64,000 nt of DNA from Amanita rubescens (Eukaryota > Basidiomycota > Agaricomycetes > Agaricales > Amanitaceae): assembly GCA_015039365.1 (NCBI GenBank), contig WION01000005.1, forward strand, positions 1 through 64,000, given 5' to 3'. A program made the translations under genes and the position numbers. Of this stretch, positions 1 to 11,040 are shown in pieces. Under the pieces are notes generated by a model. That model did no database searches. It was given only the letters and a program-made list of their open reading frames with translations, and was not told the origin of the DNA. The number at the start of each line of letters is the position of its first letter. The first letter of the stretch is position 1.

Positions 1-2428
1 CATCAATGGCGGAACACTGGATCGTTGCACAGAGACAGAAGCCGGACGAGCGCCGGAATCATCCGAGTCGTCCGAAGATATCTCGATGACGGACGTATTG
101 ACCGCCTTCGCGTTAGCAGCTCGTTTACGCGGAGAGGTTGACCGTGCTTGGCTTTCTACCAAAGTGCGTTTCAGAGATTTCCGTGGCGACTGGTGTCGTT
201 GGGAATCCGACGTCTGCGATGAACTACCCTCCAGACTCGTCTTCGTGGGTCTCATCGTGTTTAGCCGGCCATGAGTATCGCTCGACGAGAGCACGTCCTC
301 CTTGTTGAACGAAATCGGAAATGGTGGTTGCTCATCTTCATCTGATGACGATAGATAGCCGAACCCGGGCTTTCTCCGTTTCTCACATTTGGCGGCTGTC
401 TTGGAGAATTCGGCGCGTGACTGTGTCATAAAAATGGGCATTGAAAATAACGCGTTGGATCCGCTTTCCTGGCTTTCTTCAAACAAAGCTGGTAGCACCA
501 TCCGTCCATCGGCTCTACGGCTAGGAGTCGACTGTATCGTCGCCTTTCTCTTCGCAAGCATGTCTTCAAGGGGTAGCTGCTGATCTGTGTCCGAGTCGTA
601 TAACGGTTTCTGGGACTTTGATACCTTATTCTTTGACTGCTTTGTAGCGCCTGATTCTTCTCTAGCTTTCCCGTTCTCCTTCGAAGCCTTCTTAGACCTT
701 CGCTCATTATACTCTTCGACGATCTCTGGTTCTGCCATTTCCACCATACATGCTGGCATCCACAGCCGCAGATGACTTGTCGGATCCGGAGGTGGCTTCA
801 GTCCCTTGGTCTTTTTCCCAGCGTCGGAATCGGCATTGTCCCCTCCAACATCCTCCTCGGATGTCCACTCGTCCGTGTGCGAAGGCTCCCTCATTCTCTT
901 GATGCCTGATTCTGCCAATCGCACCAGCTGAGCGGGTGCCACTTCGAGACGATATTCTAAAAGCCCATCCGTGCTCGCATGATTTCGCGAAGAGTGGATC
1001 TTCACAATAAGAGGCCCTTCATCACCAGACTCTGGCGAGTTGAGACCCATCGAAGCAAAATGCCTCGCAACCATTTTAGATGGCGTATTAATAATGCGAG
1101 GATGTGCCCGGTCCTTGCCTTTACGCGGTGTAGAGGGCATGGTAGTTGAGGACGAGCTATAGTCAGATGTTTCCGCGTTGATCACGGCCCGCCTCAATAT
1201 TCGTAGTACGATCGAGTGCCACAGCAGCGTCCTAGATCGCTTGATAATCGCTTCTTTGTATCCCCACTCAAAGTAGAATTCACATGTAGCTGCCAGTTTA
1301 CCAACATCTGGCTCCTTCCCCCAAGTCAGCTTCATATTTTTCTCGGCCGCGCATCCGAGGCTCTCGGAAGTTATGGGGTTTGTGTAGGATAGGAGGATGT
1401 CGATGTTGGGAAAAGAGTTGGGGACTTCTTTGGCTAGTTTCTTCAGCTTACGACCTATGATTCCTCGAGAATTCGTTCGAAGTTCTTCTTGCAAGTCTTG
1501 GCGCCAATGGGCCAGAAAATTGGGGAGAGCATCAGCAGGTAGGGTAGTAGCTGCTTCGTATAAAGAGTCACCGAAGCCGCAGCGTGCGAGCGCGTGGGCA
1601 GTGGTAATACCGCACCCAGGTAAACCGGCTTGAGCGTAATCACCACCCGACAAGAGGCCTATAAGTACAAAGCCACCCCTGGTAAGTGAAATGGACGAAT
1701 GGCTGCGAATTGTCAACGCTCGATACAACCCTGTATGGTTCTTGTCGTCCCTGCCTTCGCTATTCAAGATGGGGTTTGCTCTGTTACCAGAAAGATTGTT
1801 GCTTAAACTGGAAAGGGGTATGAGTCAGACTATCACGTCGCGGCTGGAAGGCGCACTTGCGGATTACGGTAGTGGCGCCGAAGAGGAAGTTATCAACGTC
1901 ATCTGAGAGTACAGCATCAATGATGCCAGCTCTATTGAGATACGCTAGCTCGGCCTCAGCCTCAGCTGGAGCCTACAAGCTACTCAAAAAGGGGGAAAAT
2001 CGAAAGAAACGGAAACCCACCATTCTCCATTCGAATCCAAAAGCCTCAATGATAGCCTTCATACCGGGAATAAGTTGGTGACGGGTCTTGTTAATCTTTT
2101 TGCCGCGTTTGAAGTTGGGCCTTTTCGGACCATCGAAAACGAACAATGGCAAGAATGTCGTCCGCATCAGAGTAGCGCAACGAAAAAAAAGCGTGCGGAG
2201 CACCGGATTTTCGCCCTTCTTCCCGTATTCGGCATGAAAGAACCATATACTCGCGTCTATTCCAATCCGAAACCCGCGAAGTCCCTGTGGATTGGCGATA
2301 AAACCCTCCGTGATCGCCAGCTCTGTCATGGAGCGTACTTCTACGGCCGGTTTAAGTACCTGGATGTTTTCAACAGAGCGTCCTGGACTGTGCTTCCTAC
2401 GTACCTCCCAAAGCCCTGCTACACCCAT
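1..2428 (-). CDS. XPG/FEN1-family nuclease, GEN1 (Holliday junction resolvase)-like, partial at left edge
   Basis: Structure-specific DNA nuclease of the XPG/PIN family; GEN1-type members cut Holliday junctions or flaps in the nucleus. Exons on the minus strand: 2428-2405, 2359-2021, 1972-1857 and 1807 to the window edge, with introns of 45, 48 and 49 nt. Spliced N-terminus reads MGVAGLWEVLKPAVEVRSM, the usual XPG-N start. Visible motifs are GFRIGIDASIWFFHAEYG, PLFVFDGPKRPNFKRGKK, then the XPG-I block with acidic catalytic residues (EAEAELAYLNRAG, SDDVDNFLFGA) and GGDYAQAGLPGCGITTA (metal-binding D plus helix-hairpin-helix). Without splicing the frame breaks, so the introns are well supported. 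The frame stays open for about 600 codons to base 1; its distal part is polar and Ser/Lys/Asp-rich with an acidic IEISSDDSDDS stretch, typical of the disordered tail in this family. The stop lies outside the window. Family assignment is secure; the exact substrate is inferred. Confidence 0.93.
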
Positions 2429-3000
2429 AATGCGGAGGGTTTTGAACGCGTGGTAACACTAGCTAGTAGCAGGTGACCGTGACAGTCGTGAAAAGGAAGC
2501 GCCAGGGTCAGCTCTACACGACTTCAGGTCTGCAAATTCATTCAAGCAATGGTCTGTAGAACTGCGATTTTCAAGGATCAGTACATCTAGGCTGCCTCGG
2601 GAACTTATCATCAAACAGAAGTCAGTTGATGTAGAAAATAAACAAATTGGGAAGTACGTTTGTTACATTTTATTCTTTTTTACTGACTGCCACAAACTAC
2701 AGTTACGGACAACAGTGGGTCTGCGAGCCCCGATTCTGCTTAGTATAACGGCACTTCCTAATATTCAAATTGAGAATCACGCAGAGAAGGATTGTGAGTG
2801 AGAACAGACTTATAAAAGGCAAAATCAGGAAAAATGGGGTGGGCCGTGCGGCGGCCGAGGGACGAGTGTTCGGGCAGCCCAGATCTGTCTTATGACCGCC
2901 GCTCTTCTCGTGCCGCGTTATACTCGGTTCATATGCACTCTTCTCTTCCAACGAACTGTAGGTTGTCTCCGTTCGAGTCGAGTACCTAAGCGCTAAGCCT
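2429..3000. other. intergenic, no gene recognised
   Basis: Upstream region of the XPG-like gene. It holds AT-rich stretches around 2630-2700 and no reading frame that looks coding. It presumably contains the promoter of the minus-strand nuclease gene, but I see no distinct TATA box. Confidence 0.5.
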
Positions 3001-3012
3001 TGGTTGGATCAA

Positions 3013-3470
3013 CCTTGAGAGAGCCACACAGGCGCAATATCTACATCGCAGGCTTGGAAGCACATATTGACCGTTTACATGCTGAACTAGAGGAGTACTC
3101 ACAATTCCTCTCCAGAAATAAGGCTTGCTAATGTTCCTGAAGGATTAGGTTTTGGGCCTGTTGTATTTGATGAATCAGAACACTACGAGTACCCGTACGC
3201 CATGAACCCCAAAGGTGATTCCCTACTCTAGTAACCATGGGTGTATGAGATAAATTAAAGAAAACAAGTTCTTGGTTGGATGTTTACAGCATGATGTGTC
3301 TGTCTCAGAATATAAGTTACTCGAGCTGGAACATGCAGTACTGTACTGCACATACTTGAAATCCTTGTATTCGGACTTACACGAAACGGCGTGGAACAAG
3401 AAACTGATGGAGATTCTGCAATATTCACAAGACATTCGCTTGACTCAACCGACTCTACCATCAAATTATT
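3013..3470 (+). pseudogene. decayed coding remnant with coiled-coil-like peptides
   Basis: Three short stretches look protein-coding but lie in broken frames. 3018-3131 reads LREPHRRNIYIAGLEAHID and continues as an acidic helix (RLHAELEEYSQFLS) to a stop. 3132-3231 gives a Pro/Gly/Tyr-rich peptide (NVPEGLGFGPVVFDESEHY). 3269-3340 gives LVGCLQHDVSVSEYKLLELE. Heptad-like Leu/Glu spacing suggests coiled coil. Frames change between pieces and no single intron model restores a protein, so I treat it as a relic or an unusual multi-exon gene of unknown function. Confidence 0.35.
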
Positions 3471-3475
3471 GAGTC

Positions 3476-3880
3476 CTACAAGACCCGCCTGCGCTGCGCT
3501 CCGACGGTAAAATGTAATCAATTACCACGTACTATGATGTGATACTATTTCAAAGTAAAAGATTTCATATGACCACTGTTTGCCAGTGCGAAAAAACCAA
3601 AGATGAAGAAGGACGACATTTTTTTCTGTCGTTTCCGATGTGGAAAAGGAGATTGCTTGACGACTATTTTCTTTACATAAGATATATCACATACATCACA
3701 AACTCTGTTATGACTGCACTCAAATGCAATGTCCCCGTGATTGCAATTCCACGTAGTATACATTTGTTTTCGTCTCTGATTCTTTTGTCCATTGTATCAC
3801 ACCATCGATGGGGAGGTGTGCGGAACATTATTTGAACCAGTAGACAGGTTGTAATCTTCGACAAGCATCTATGCGAAATG
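3476..3880. other. AT-rich stretch, nothing recognised
   Basis: Open frames up to about 98 codons exist on both strands here (for example plus 3539-3835), but their composition is that of AT-rich non-coding DNA and no motif or splice pattern supports them. Confidence 0.4.
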
Positions 3881-3881
3881 C

Positions 3882-4270
3882 TCAGGGGTAGCGATGGGAT
3901 CTATAAAGACATGTTAAACATTTGGGAGATGATCGATTACGGAACATACCATTTAAATTCCACACAAACGTTTCACGATGCTCTACATCCAACTTGAGGC
4001 ATATCAGAATGAGCTGTTCCGGCCTGTTGTCCATACTATAAATTCCCTCGCACGCGTGATGAGATCAAGATAGCCTCGATTCTCGGATCGTTCGTACGGA
4101 CGAAGGACTGGGTAAACTAGTGGAAGCAGAGTCCTGGCTTCCGATGATAAACTACTCGCGCTCGTTGCAGACACACGAACTTGAAAAACTTGTGGGCGGT
4201 CGAGTTGAGGACGGGTCCGGATTACGACGGAAGAATCGCGAGACGCTGGAGATGGGCATGAACCGTTGAA
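3882..4270 (+). pseudogene. possible degenerate gene fragment
   Basis: Peptide stretches with ordinary codon use appear in alternating frames: MLRGSDGIYKDMLNIWEM (around 3878-3950), MLYIQLEAYQNELFRPVVHT (around 3978-4040), DEIKIASILGSFVRTKDWVN (around 4059-4120) and, one frame over, LVEAESWLPMINYSRSLQTH through 4270. The pattern suggests a frameshifted gene relic or a gene with introns I could not place. Family unknown. Confidence 0.3.
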
Positions 4271-4744
4271 TTCCCGCAACCTGAAAAGGTGAAGGGTTTT
4301 AGGACTAAGGATAGCCTTCCCGCCAAAGCTTGAGCACGGAGCACGTGCCGGTCATGTGACCTGCGTACTGTAACCTACTAACCCATACGGTTTGAGCTCT
4401 AAGCTCTTCCCTAGCGCTTCGACTCCGGTCCTCCGTGGCCGATCACATCTTTTTTTTCATGCTTCTACCGCTTCGATCCTTTGCATTGGCCCAAGTGTAA
4501 GACAGGAGCCACCGCAAGGCCAGTATTCCGCAAAAACACAATCTCTCCGCCCGCTGCGGCACACACAGTCTTGCGCTTTTCACTCATCTCTTCTTCGCCG
4601 ATGCCCCTGGGCAGGGGAATCTTAGCGACGACGACAGATAGGGTTTCTCGGCGAACGCTTCACCATGTCTCTCTACAGTATTCCCGCCGCTCTTCCCGTC
4701 CTGTCTTAATTCTCCTTTGAAGTCCTCCTGCTGTCGCCCTTCTG
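4271..4744. other. upstream region of the 4791 gene
   Basis: Pyrimidine-rich toward its 3' end (4640-4740), as is common in fungal promoters just before the transcription start. No gene recognised on either strand. Confidence 0.4.
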
Positions 4745-4753
4745 TATATATAG
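4745..4753 (+). promoter_or_regulatory. TATA box of hypothetical gene 4791-6442
   Basis: TATATATAG lies 38 nt before the ATG at 4791 and is followed by CT-rich sequence. It is the clearest core promoter in the left part of the window. Confidence 0.6.
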
Positions 4754-4790
4754 GCTAGCGACACCTCTCACTCCATCCGCTTTCTCGAAT

Positions 4791-6442
4791 ATGTCCGACT
4801 CTGCCTTCTACTTAGATCGTGTCACCTCTGGCGACTACAACCGACTCATCGATAACGTACGAAAGATGGGGAGCCGTGCCCTGATTAATCTCGAATACAA
4901 GCGGGATTTTGAACGGGACACGCGGAATGGATTTAAACTCAAGTCAAACGATGAAAAAATTGTTCCTTTCACCGCTTGGATCTTCGGAGAAATTCGCGCC
5001 ACGTGCCGTCGGAACACCTCACCAGGCTTCGGGAACCACTACATTGGACGCCCTCCCGTGTGTCTTTATTTCTTTTCTGTCTGCGGTGTTTCACTAAACA
5101 TGCTTGTTTGTACTTATAGAACTATAATCTCATTAATGATGACACGTGAGTGAAGGATGCTTTTATGATAAAGGTTCCCACCAGCGCTCCGCGGGAACTG
5201 ATGTACCTATTTGACTACCAATTAACTGTCCTAAACTCGATGTGTTGGAATACAAGCCGACGGTATCACCGACTCGATGCCATTCCCGCGCCTTCGCCAA
5301 GCACGCTATACCCCGCCGCCGAGTAACTTTCCGCTAGCACTTACACGAAGACGAACAACTGGAACAGGAAAATGATCAGGTTCTTCGAGCATTCAAGTCT
5401 ATTTTATCTGATGCTAACCCATCCTCTGCAGAATGTCGAAGCGGTCGAATGGTTAAGTCCATCAAATCCGGATAGAGCTGCCGACTTGATGTGTGTCTAC
5501 ATGGGCCCCAAATACGTCGTACCATCTTCTTCAACCTCTACATCGTCTGGCACCAAAAGACGAGGGCGCAAACGGAAAACAACCGAGAATCATGGTATCA
5601 GCACCTACTCCGGTGGACGACTCAACGCACATGGAGCCTGTGCCCGGTTTGTTACTCCTTCGGGTACGTGATCCGACATGCAGCGCTTGCATAATGCTGA
5701 CGTGTACTTCCAGTCTCGGAAATTAAACTTGGCGCTCACTACGATCCCCGTCTTCTATCCGATTATGGTGGCGCTTTGTTCAACCATAGCCTGGCCAACT
5801 AGTCCAAAGAAACACTGTCGACGAAGATGGGATACTGACGCCTCCTTGGCTCGAGTACGATAAACTGCGCAACGGAACAGTCGTTCTCACGAGGATATCA
5901 AAATTACTCGCAGAAAAAGGTTCATACTTCGTTTCTGTTCACCTAATGACCATTGATCCCTCTCAGTTTTATCAAATTTACGCGGACAGAGTGAAGTACT
6001 CATGCCCTCGCTGGAACCAATTGACGAGCGCTCTATACGTCTCTCTATCGACGACTACACCACCAACGAGGAGGGCATTCAATCCGACAGCAACAACAAT
6101 TGCTTAAGAGGTTTTGACACCGTCTCGCCCGCCCGGGATAGCGATAGGACCGCTCAGGTACCGAGTTCTGACTGTCTAGTCGACCATATTTATGCTCATG
6201 TTTTCTTTCACAAGTCGTCCTCAGCTAATCACTTAAAAGTCATTGACAGCGTTTCACCCCTAGCTCCGGGGAAAGGAATGCTGGGGTAACGATATCTTCT
6301 TGTCTAATTAATCTGTTTATGCTCACATATTCTCCCAGTCATCCATGGCCTCTTCCTCTCTTAGCGCGCCATCTCCACCACCGTGAAACAGGCTAAGACC
6401 TCGGCGAGGAAAGTGGGAAAAAACGTGAAATGGATACTATGA
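4791..6442 (+). CDS. hypothetical protein with basic NLS-like motif, multi-exon
   Basis: I do not recognise the family. Start ATG 4791 (MSDSAFYLDRVTSGDYNRL). Exon 1 runs to about 5060 (..GNHYIGRPP). The intron from GTGTGTCT to TTATAG (about 5061-5119) leads into NYNLINDDT; a further intron from GTGAGTGAAGG leads into APRELMYLFDYQLTVLNSM. A later exon carries HEDEQLEQENDQ joined to NVEAVEWLSPSNPDRAADL, then the basic cluster KRRGRKRK (around 5558-5580), a likely nuclear signal. After an intron starting GTACGTGATCC (about 5664-5713) the frame reads KLGAHYDPRLLSDYGGALF and continues through WLEYDKLRNGTVVLTRI. Further introns near 5911-5967 and 6157-6212 lead to an acidic, Ser-rich tail. The stop at 6440-6442 is my best guess. 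Splice choices in the middle (5240-5430) are uncertain; the start and several junctions are well supported by frame continuity. Confidence 0.6.
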
Positions 6443-6683
6443 ATATCAATTGAGGTGAATCATCATCGTTTGTTTCTTTTCTCGATATGCCCTAAATAAA
6501 TAAAAATTGGATAAAAGGAGGAAATAGGCTTCAATACTTTCTACGTTACGACTCATTGCATATTACTGCCTTGGCTGAACTGATACATAAAACAATGATA
6601 TAATCAGCCTCGTGAGGTCTTCTCTTTCTCTAGATCACCCCTTCGGTGGCAGGAGGACGTCCATCCGCACAAACTCCGGTTGT
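6443..6683. other. intergenic between convergent genes
   Basis: AT-rich, with AAATAAATAAA at about 6493-6503 as a possible polyadenylation region for the plus-strand gene. Nothing else seen. Confidence 0.4.
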
Positions 6684-7060
6684 TCAAAAAGAGAGAGAGG
6701 GGTTATCACCAATCCATAAATAAGAAACGTGCTCAGGCGTTCTCTTTCGTTCTTGTTTTGGAACATGCCATTCCTCCACGCAACTCGGATAACAGCCTAC
6801 GACCATGTTGCTCACGTACGCGACAACCTTATGGCCACCTACAGCCAAACTACCAGTAATCTTCCAGTCCGTTACCGCAGCGGAAACCAATGTTGTGACG
6901 TTTAGCTGACTGCTGGCTTAGTAATAGCGCCCTTATCGAATGGGTATACTTATCTACAACGGTCTGAAGTCCGCACGAGCCGTCCCGGTTCCTGTTAAAG
7001 ACCATACCGCTCTCACCAATATAGGCGTGGTGGGTTCATCTATGGCAGTTGACACATGGA
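6684..7060 (-). CDS. hypothetical protein, 3' two exons
   Basis: Minus-strand gene end, family not recognised. Last exon 6912-6684, intron 6957-6913 (45 nt, GTAGATAAGT..AAGCCAG), preceding exon from about 7060 down to 6958. Across the splice the frame reads TGTARADFRPFSQLNVTTL and then SAAVTDWKITGSLAVGGHK, YVSNMVVGCYPSCVEEWHV and TPEHVSYLWIGDNPSLSF before the stop. Two Cys in CYPSC and a beta-rich pattern would suit a secreted or extracellular domain, but no signal peptide is visible because the 5' end is unclear. Upstream (7060-7440) the minus strand has coding-like pieces separated by stops, while the plus strand has an 82-codon frame (7094-7342); I could not decide between them. It may be a truncated gene. 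Confidence 0.45.
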
Positions 7061-7342
7061 TTACTAGACCATTGCCCTGCACCCCGACGTTAGATGGACG
7101 AAAGTGGTGAAAGTAACGGACACGCACGCATTATTTTATTACTCAACCAAAACACGCAAATCCCATATGGAGTCGACAGAGATCACATCTATATGGAGGA
7201 TGCTATAGGGGATGTACTTTATTTGAAATTTGAGGCCAATGTAGTGGTTGACACCAATGATGACAAGTTGCCGCTGGTATTGACGGGTTTACTAGAAGTA
7301 ATTATGCATTTGTCCCGAGTCGTGTATGCGTATGCCAGATAA

Positions 7343-7985
7343 CTTGCAAATATCACTTGCCCGGGCTAATTGTAACTGGAATTCCGAGGCCCCCTCATTT
7401 TTCATATTGGCCAAGGATGTTGCGGGTTGTGCCGCGCAGGCGGGCGTAAAGCTTTAATTTGAACGCTGTCCGTGGTTGAGGTTTGACGGTCCAACTAGTC
7501 ACGTGATATACGGTGACTTCCGCAGCTTGGACACTGCGTAGCGATTCGTCTGGTGGAGGTGCTGCAGGGGGAGAATGAGCTGATGGGGGGCTCGATGTGC
7601 CAAATTTCCTGTTGGCTATGCTGAAAGTGAATACGGCAGCTACAGCTAGAGGAGAAGACGGGGGTTGAGTAGAGGGTGGTGGCTATGTTCGTGGTGGAGA
7701 ATGAGGTGGGAGAGTTGATGTGGATGCATAGCAGGTGTTCATACGACGCCCCCGGTCGTGTCTGACCGAATGGTCATACTATATCATAGTCACTGTCGCA
7801 ACGAACACCAGCGAAACAATGCTGGAGGCTGCTGTGGATGATGCATCTTAATAGCTGCTCGCCCTGATCGCACGGCTAGCAGTGCCGGAGAGTTGGGGAC
7901 GTATGGTCAAAATGGGAAGAGGAGAAAAATGCCGATGATGATGGGGTACAATCGCGGGTGTACCCATGCAACGCCAAATGGCCGA
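7343..7985. other. non-coding, G/T-rich
   Basis: No gene seen. Includes CACGTGATAT at about 7500 (E-box-like) and G-rich sequence at 7550-7720. Leads directly into the tandem array at 7986. Confidence 0.4.
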
Positions 7986-8620
7986 TGTCGGTGTAAGAAA
8001 ACCACGGGCGAGGGGGTGGAAAATGGCTCTAAAAAACCATGGGGGTACTGGTGTAAGAAAACCGCGGGTCGTGGGGAACAGTTCTAAAAAACCATGGAGG
8101 TGTTGGTGTAAGAAAACCACGGGGGTACGTACTGGTGTAAGAAAACCACAGGCGAAGGCGTGGAGAATGGTTCTGGAAAACCATGGGGCGCCAGTGTAAG
8201 AATACCACGGGCGGCCCGGGGGGCATGGCGAACGGTTCTCAAGAACCACGGCGTGCTGGTGTAAGAAAACTGTGGGTGGGGGCGTGATGATTGGTTCTAC
8301 AGAACCATGGGGGTGCTGGTGTAAGAAAACCACGGGCAAGGGTGGGCGAACGGTTCGCAAGAACCATGGCATTGCTAGTGTCAGAAAACCGCGGGCGGGG
8401 GCATGGCGAATGGTTCCAAAGAACCATGGGGGGTGCCAGTATAACAAAACCGCAGACGAGGGCATGGGGGATAGTTCTCAAGAATGATGGGCATGCTGGT
8501 GTACGAAAACTGTGGGCGAGAGGCGGAGGAACGGTGTTGGAGAACCACAGGCCACGGGGCAGCAATGCTGCTGAGAAACCATGGACAACAGCAATAGAGC
8601 AGTGGTGGTACTGAGGTACC
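7986..8620. repeat. about 60-bp minisatellite with internal GGTTCT..AGAACC palindrome, ~10 copies
   Basis: Diverged tandem units, each containing GTAAGAAAACCACGGGCG (positions near 7993, 8053, 8108, 8134, 8194, 8262, 8321, 8379, 8438, 8499), followed by a GGGCGTGG-like stretch and the short inverted repeat GGTTCTcaAGAACCATGG. Spacing is about 26-68 bp, mostly near 60. Open frames of 205, 127 and 107 codons exist only because the unit lacks stops; they translate to tandem-repeated peptide and I do not call them genes. An isolated inverted copy of one unit lies at about 32018-32112. Confidence 0.85.
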
Positions 8621-9136
8621 AAGGACGGCAGGGCAATGCGGGGAGTGGTGGGGGCTAAATCACCAGGTTGCTAGGCGCCGGCATGACCACTGGTGTAGAG
8701 GAAACGTTAGACGGCGGTTCGTAAAGAGTACGGTGGGGAAATCAAGCCTTGGCGTTGATAAGATAGACCCTAGATAGATGAGACGGTGAGCAGACGAGCA
8801 TACAGCGCTCACGCGCTCACGTACCAGGGCAGAATCCAGATATGTACGATCGATGGTTTTTGGAAAAACTATCACATCAGATATGTCACGTGCTGAGGGA
8901 ATTTCGACCATCCGTTCCTCTTTTTTGGTGGCAGTACGTGTCTGTTACGGGGCCGCTGCGATGCACGGCATGTCCGAGGCCTAACTTCGTTGAAGGAATG
9001 CTACCCCTAAAACTTGATAGGGTCACCGTTCACGGAAGATACCGGCGTGTCTCAGCCTTACTGATGAAAAATGCTCGCTATAAGACCGAGCCTTCGTTTC
9101 ACTCGGCCTCGGAAAAACATTTAATGCTTTCCACAA
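8621..9136. other. intergenic with a 30-nt CCGAGGCC hairpin copy
   Basis: No gene recognised. At 9083-9117 the minus strand reads CCGAGGCCGAGTGAAACG and then AAGGCTCGGTC, a stem-loop sequence shared with 11347-11378 and 17639-17670. Confidence 0.5.
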
Positions 9137-9144
9137 CGGTGTTG

Positions 9145-10019
9145 TAAGGCTCCAACCATATAGTATATGTATAGGCCTGAGGGTGTAAATATACGGATAC
9201 GGTAAATTATACTCTATTTACCATATAAATACAGTTATACAGTATCTATATATGGTTATTGTGGCAGTCCCACTGAGCTGTGCTTTAGGCACTTTGCTGG
9301 CTTCTGGACGACTTCTAGAAGCCCACTCCGGATCCATACCTTCGTCAAAAGGGCCTCGCGAACTGTTTCAGCCCTGAGAGAGCTACGAAGATCAGTGCAG
9401 ATATGCCTGGATTTGGAAAACACCCGTTCTACTGCGACGCTCGTGGCTGGTATGGCAAGGATGTCGCGTGCAAGTAAAGCAATGGTCGGGAACACTCCTG
9501 AAAGGTTCTACATAACGACAGAAGCATAAATGGTCAGTTACTAGTTAGTAATGCAATTCTGATAACACTTACCTTCCATAAGTTGACCAATAGATTATCG
9601 TCCAGTCCACCTCGCCCACCATATTTGAAATTTCGGAGTGTGTGGACTGACCGTTGGCCCGTTGCTGTCTGGCAATGGCTGGCATAGATTATCCTTCCCC
9701 GGTTGGCCCTCCTCCTGATGATGCCAGTCGATGCCGGGCTGATTCTGCCCAACTACACATCAATCACGGTCTATGTTGCATGAGAGTTTGATCTGGTCGA
9801 TTGCCATAGCCTTCAGCACTGTCTGAGGCACGAATCGTGCAGCCGTGAAACGCGATGCAGGCCAGCTTTCTTTGGGCGTATTTGTTCCGGAGACAACCGT
9901 ATAAATAAACCATATACTGTATGTTTTGGCCTTTCCTCCACAGACCCTATACATATACGTATACGTATACCGTATCTACTGTATATACACGGTAGATAGA
10001 TAATACGGTTGGAGCCTTA
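9145..10019 (-). mobile_element. hAT element 1, 875 bp, non-autonomous, complete ends
   Basis: Terminal inverted repeats are read directly: the left end begins TAAGGCTCCAACC and the right end, read in reverse complement, begins TAAGGCTCCAACC, 13 of 13 matching, then diverged AT-rich subterminal sequence with CGTATAC-type repeats. It is flanked by an 8-bp direct duplication CGGTGTTG at 9137-9144 and 10020-10027, the size made by hAT transposases. It carries only the C-terminal end of a transposase on the minus strand, so it could move only with help. The right duplication doubles as the first half of a unit of the 10028-10740 array, so it inserted into the edge of that array. Confidence 0.92.
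9256..9640 (-). pseudogene. hAT transposase C-terminal fragment (dimerisation domain)
   Basis: The spliced minus-strand frame reads DDNLLVNLWK, then after a 65-nt intron (9572-9508, with a CTAAC branch-like site) NLSGVFPTIALLARDILAIP, ATSVAVERVFSKSRHICTDL and RSSLRAETVREALLTKVW. The pattern ..LARDILAIPATSVAVERVFS..ctdlRssL is the hAT C-terminal dimerisation motif. The N-terminal DNA-binding and RNase-H-like catalytic parts are missing. It lies inside hAT element 1, whose ends it probably came with. Confidence 0.88.
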
Positions 10020-10027
10020 CGGTGTTG

Positions 10028-10740
10028 GACCCACCATAATGCATAACATTTAATATGGTGGATAATTCACCATATCTGATTGATTAAAAATGGTGTTGAA
10101 AACACCCTACAGTATGGTGTACAATTCACTTTCCAAAGATGGTGTCAGAATCACCTTATTGTTCAATATGGTATATATTTCACCATGTTGCCAATTGGTC
10201 AGAAATGGTGTTAGCAACACCATACATTGAAAATATGGTGTACAAATCACCATTCTGAAAATGCAAGTGTATTTCCAAATATGGTAATAGGTGTATTATG
10301 GTGTTTCCAACATCATACAAAAATGGTGTACAAATCACCATTCTGCATTGCCAAATATGGTAATAGGTTACCAAATATGGCAATGAATCCTTCTATAATA
10401 CAGCTCTTTCTGCCAAATATGGTAATAGGTTACTAAATATGGTAATGGAATCCTGAATTTGGTGTGGAAATCACCATATCTAGATGGTGTACAGCTCACC
10501 ATACCCCTCAGACAGTGTACAACACACCATACCTCGCCACAGATGGTGTACAACACACTATATCTCCCCACAGATGGTGTACAACACACCATTTTCAAAT
10601 CTCTCCTCAAATGGTGTACAGCACACCATACCCAAAGATGGTGTACAACACACCATATTCAAATCTCTCCTCAAATCGTGTACAGCACACCATACCCAAA
10701 TCTCCCCTCAGAAGGTGTACATCACACCATACTATAAGGC
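10028..10740. repeat. array of ~18 imperfect palindromes ATGGTGT..CACCAT
   Basis: Consensus unit ATGGTGTACAACACACCAT is nearly self-complementary. Units occur about every 25-40 bp (near 10058, 10091, 10114, 10139, 10169, 10206, 10236, 10299, 10323, 10460, 10485, 10513, 10543, 10574, 10610, 10638, 10675, 10713). Spacers differ, but the last eight share a GATGGTGTACAACACACCAT core with an AAATCTC(T/C)CCTCA spacer. Between 10345 and 10450 a second motif, TTACCAAATATGGTAATA, alternates. Three plus-strand frames of 92-98 codons are artefacts of stop-free repeats. Confidence 0.85.
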
Positions 10741-11040
10741 ACCACTATTACTTAACATAGTGTAATGGTCACATGATATTGGTACCGCCGGCTGTACCCA
10801 TTTTTTAGTGGTAGGCGGTTACCGCTAGGCGTTGCTACCTGCCTCCCAGCAACTAAGCGGATACGCTGACAAAGCGCTGGTTGGTGTAATGAGCTGATCA
10901 GGTATCTTGCCCCACCTTCACCAGTGACCACAGCTGATCCATAATGCCCCAGACCCCACACTATGTTCCTGTGCCCTCCAGTATAGTATTACGAGCTTCT
11001 CACACCGTTGTCCGCTAACATTATAGATTATAGCCAAAAA
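10741..11040. other. non-coding gap
   Basis: Contains a short imperfect hairpin GGTACCGCC..GGCGGTTACC near 10780-10824. No gene seen. Confidence 0.35.

Noticed and set aside
7094..7342. 82-codon plus-strand frame
   Set aside because: Looks protein-like but conflicts with coding-like minus-strand pieces in the same place; no motif decides, so it is mentioned only in the 6684-7060 entry.
7986..8620. CRISPR-like regular spacing
   Set aside because: Units are contiguous diverged repeats without unique spacers, in a eukaryotic genome.
7848..8622. Open frames of 205, 127 and 107 codons across the 60-bp minisatellite
   Set aside because: They exist on both strands and encode tandem repeats of the unit; no start context, introns or composition of a real protein.
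10459..10765. Three overlapping 92-98 codon frames
   Set aside because: All three phases are open because the palindromic array lacks stops.
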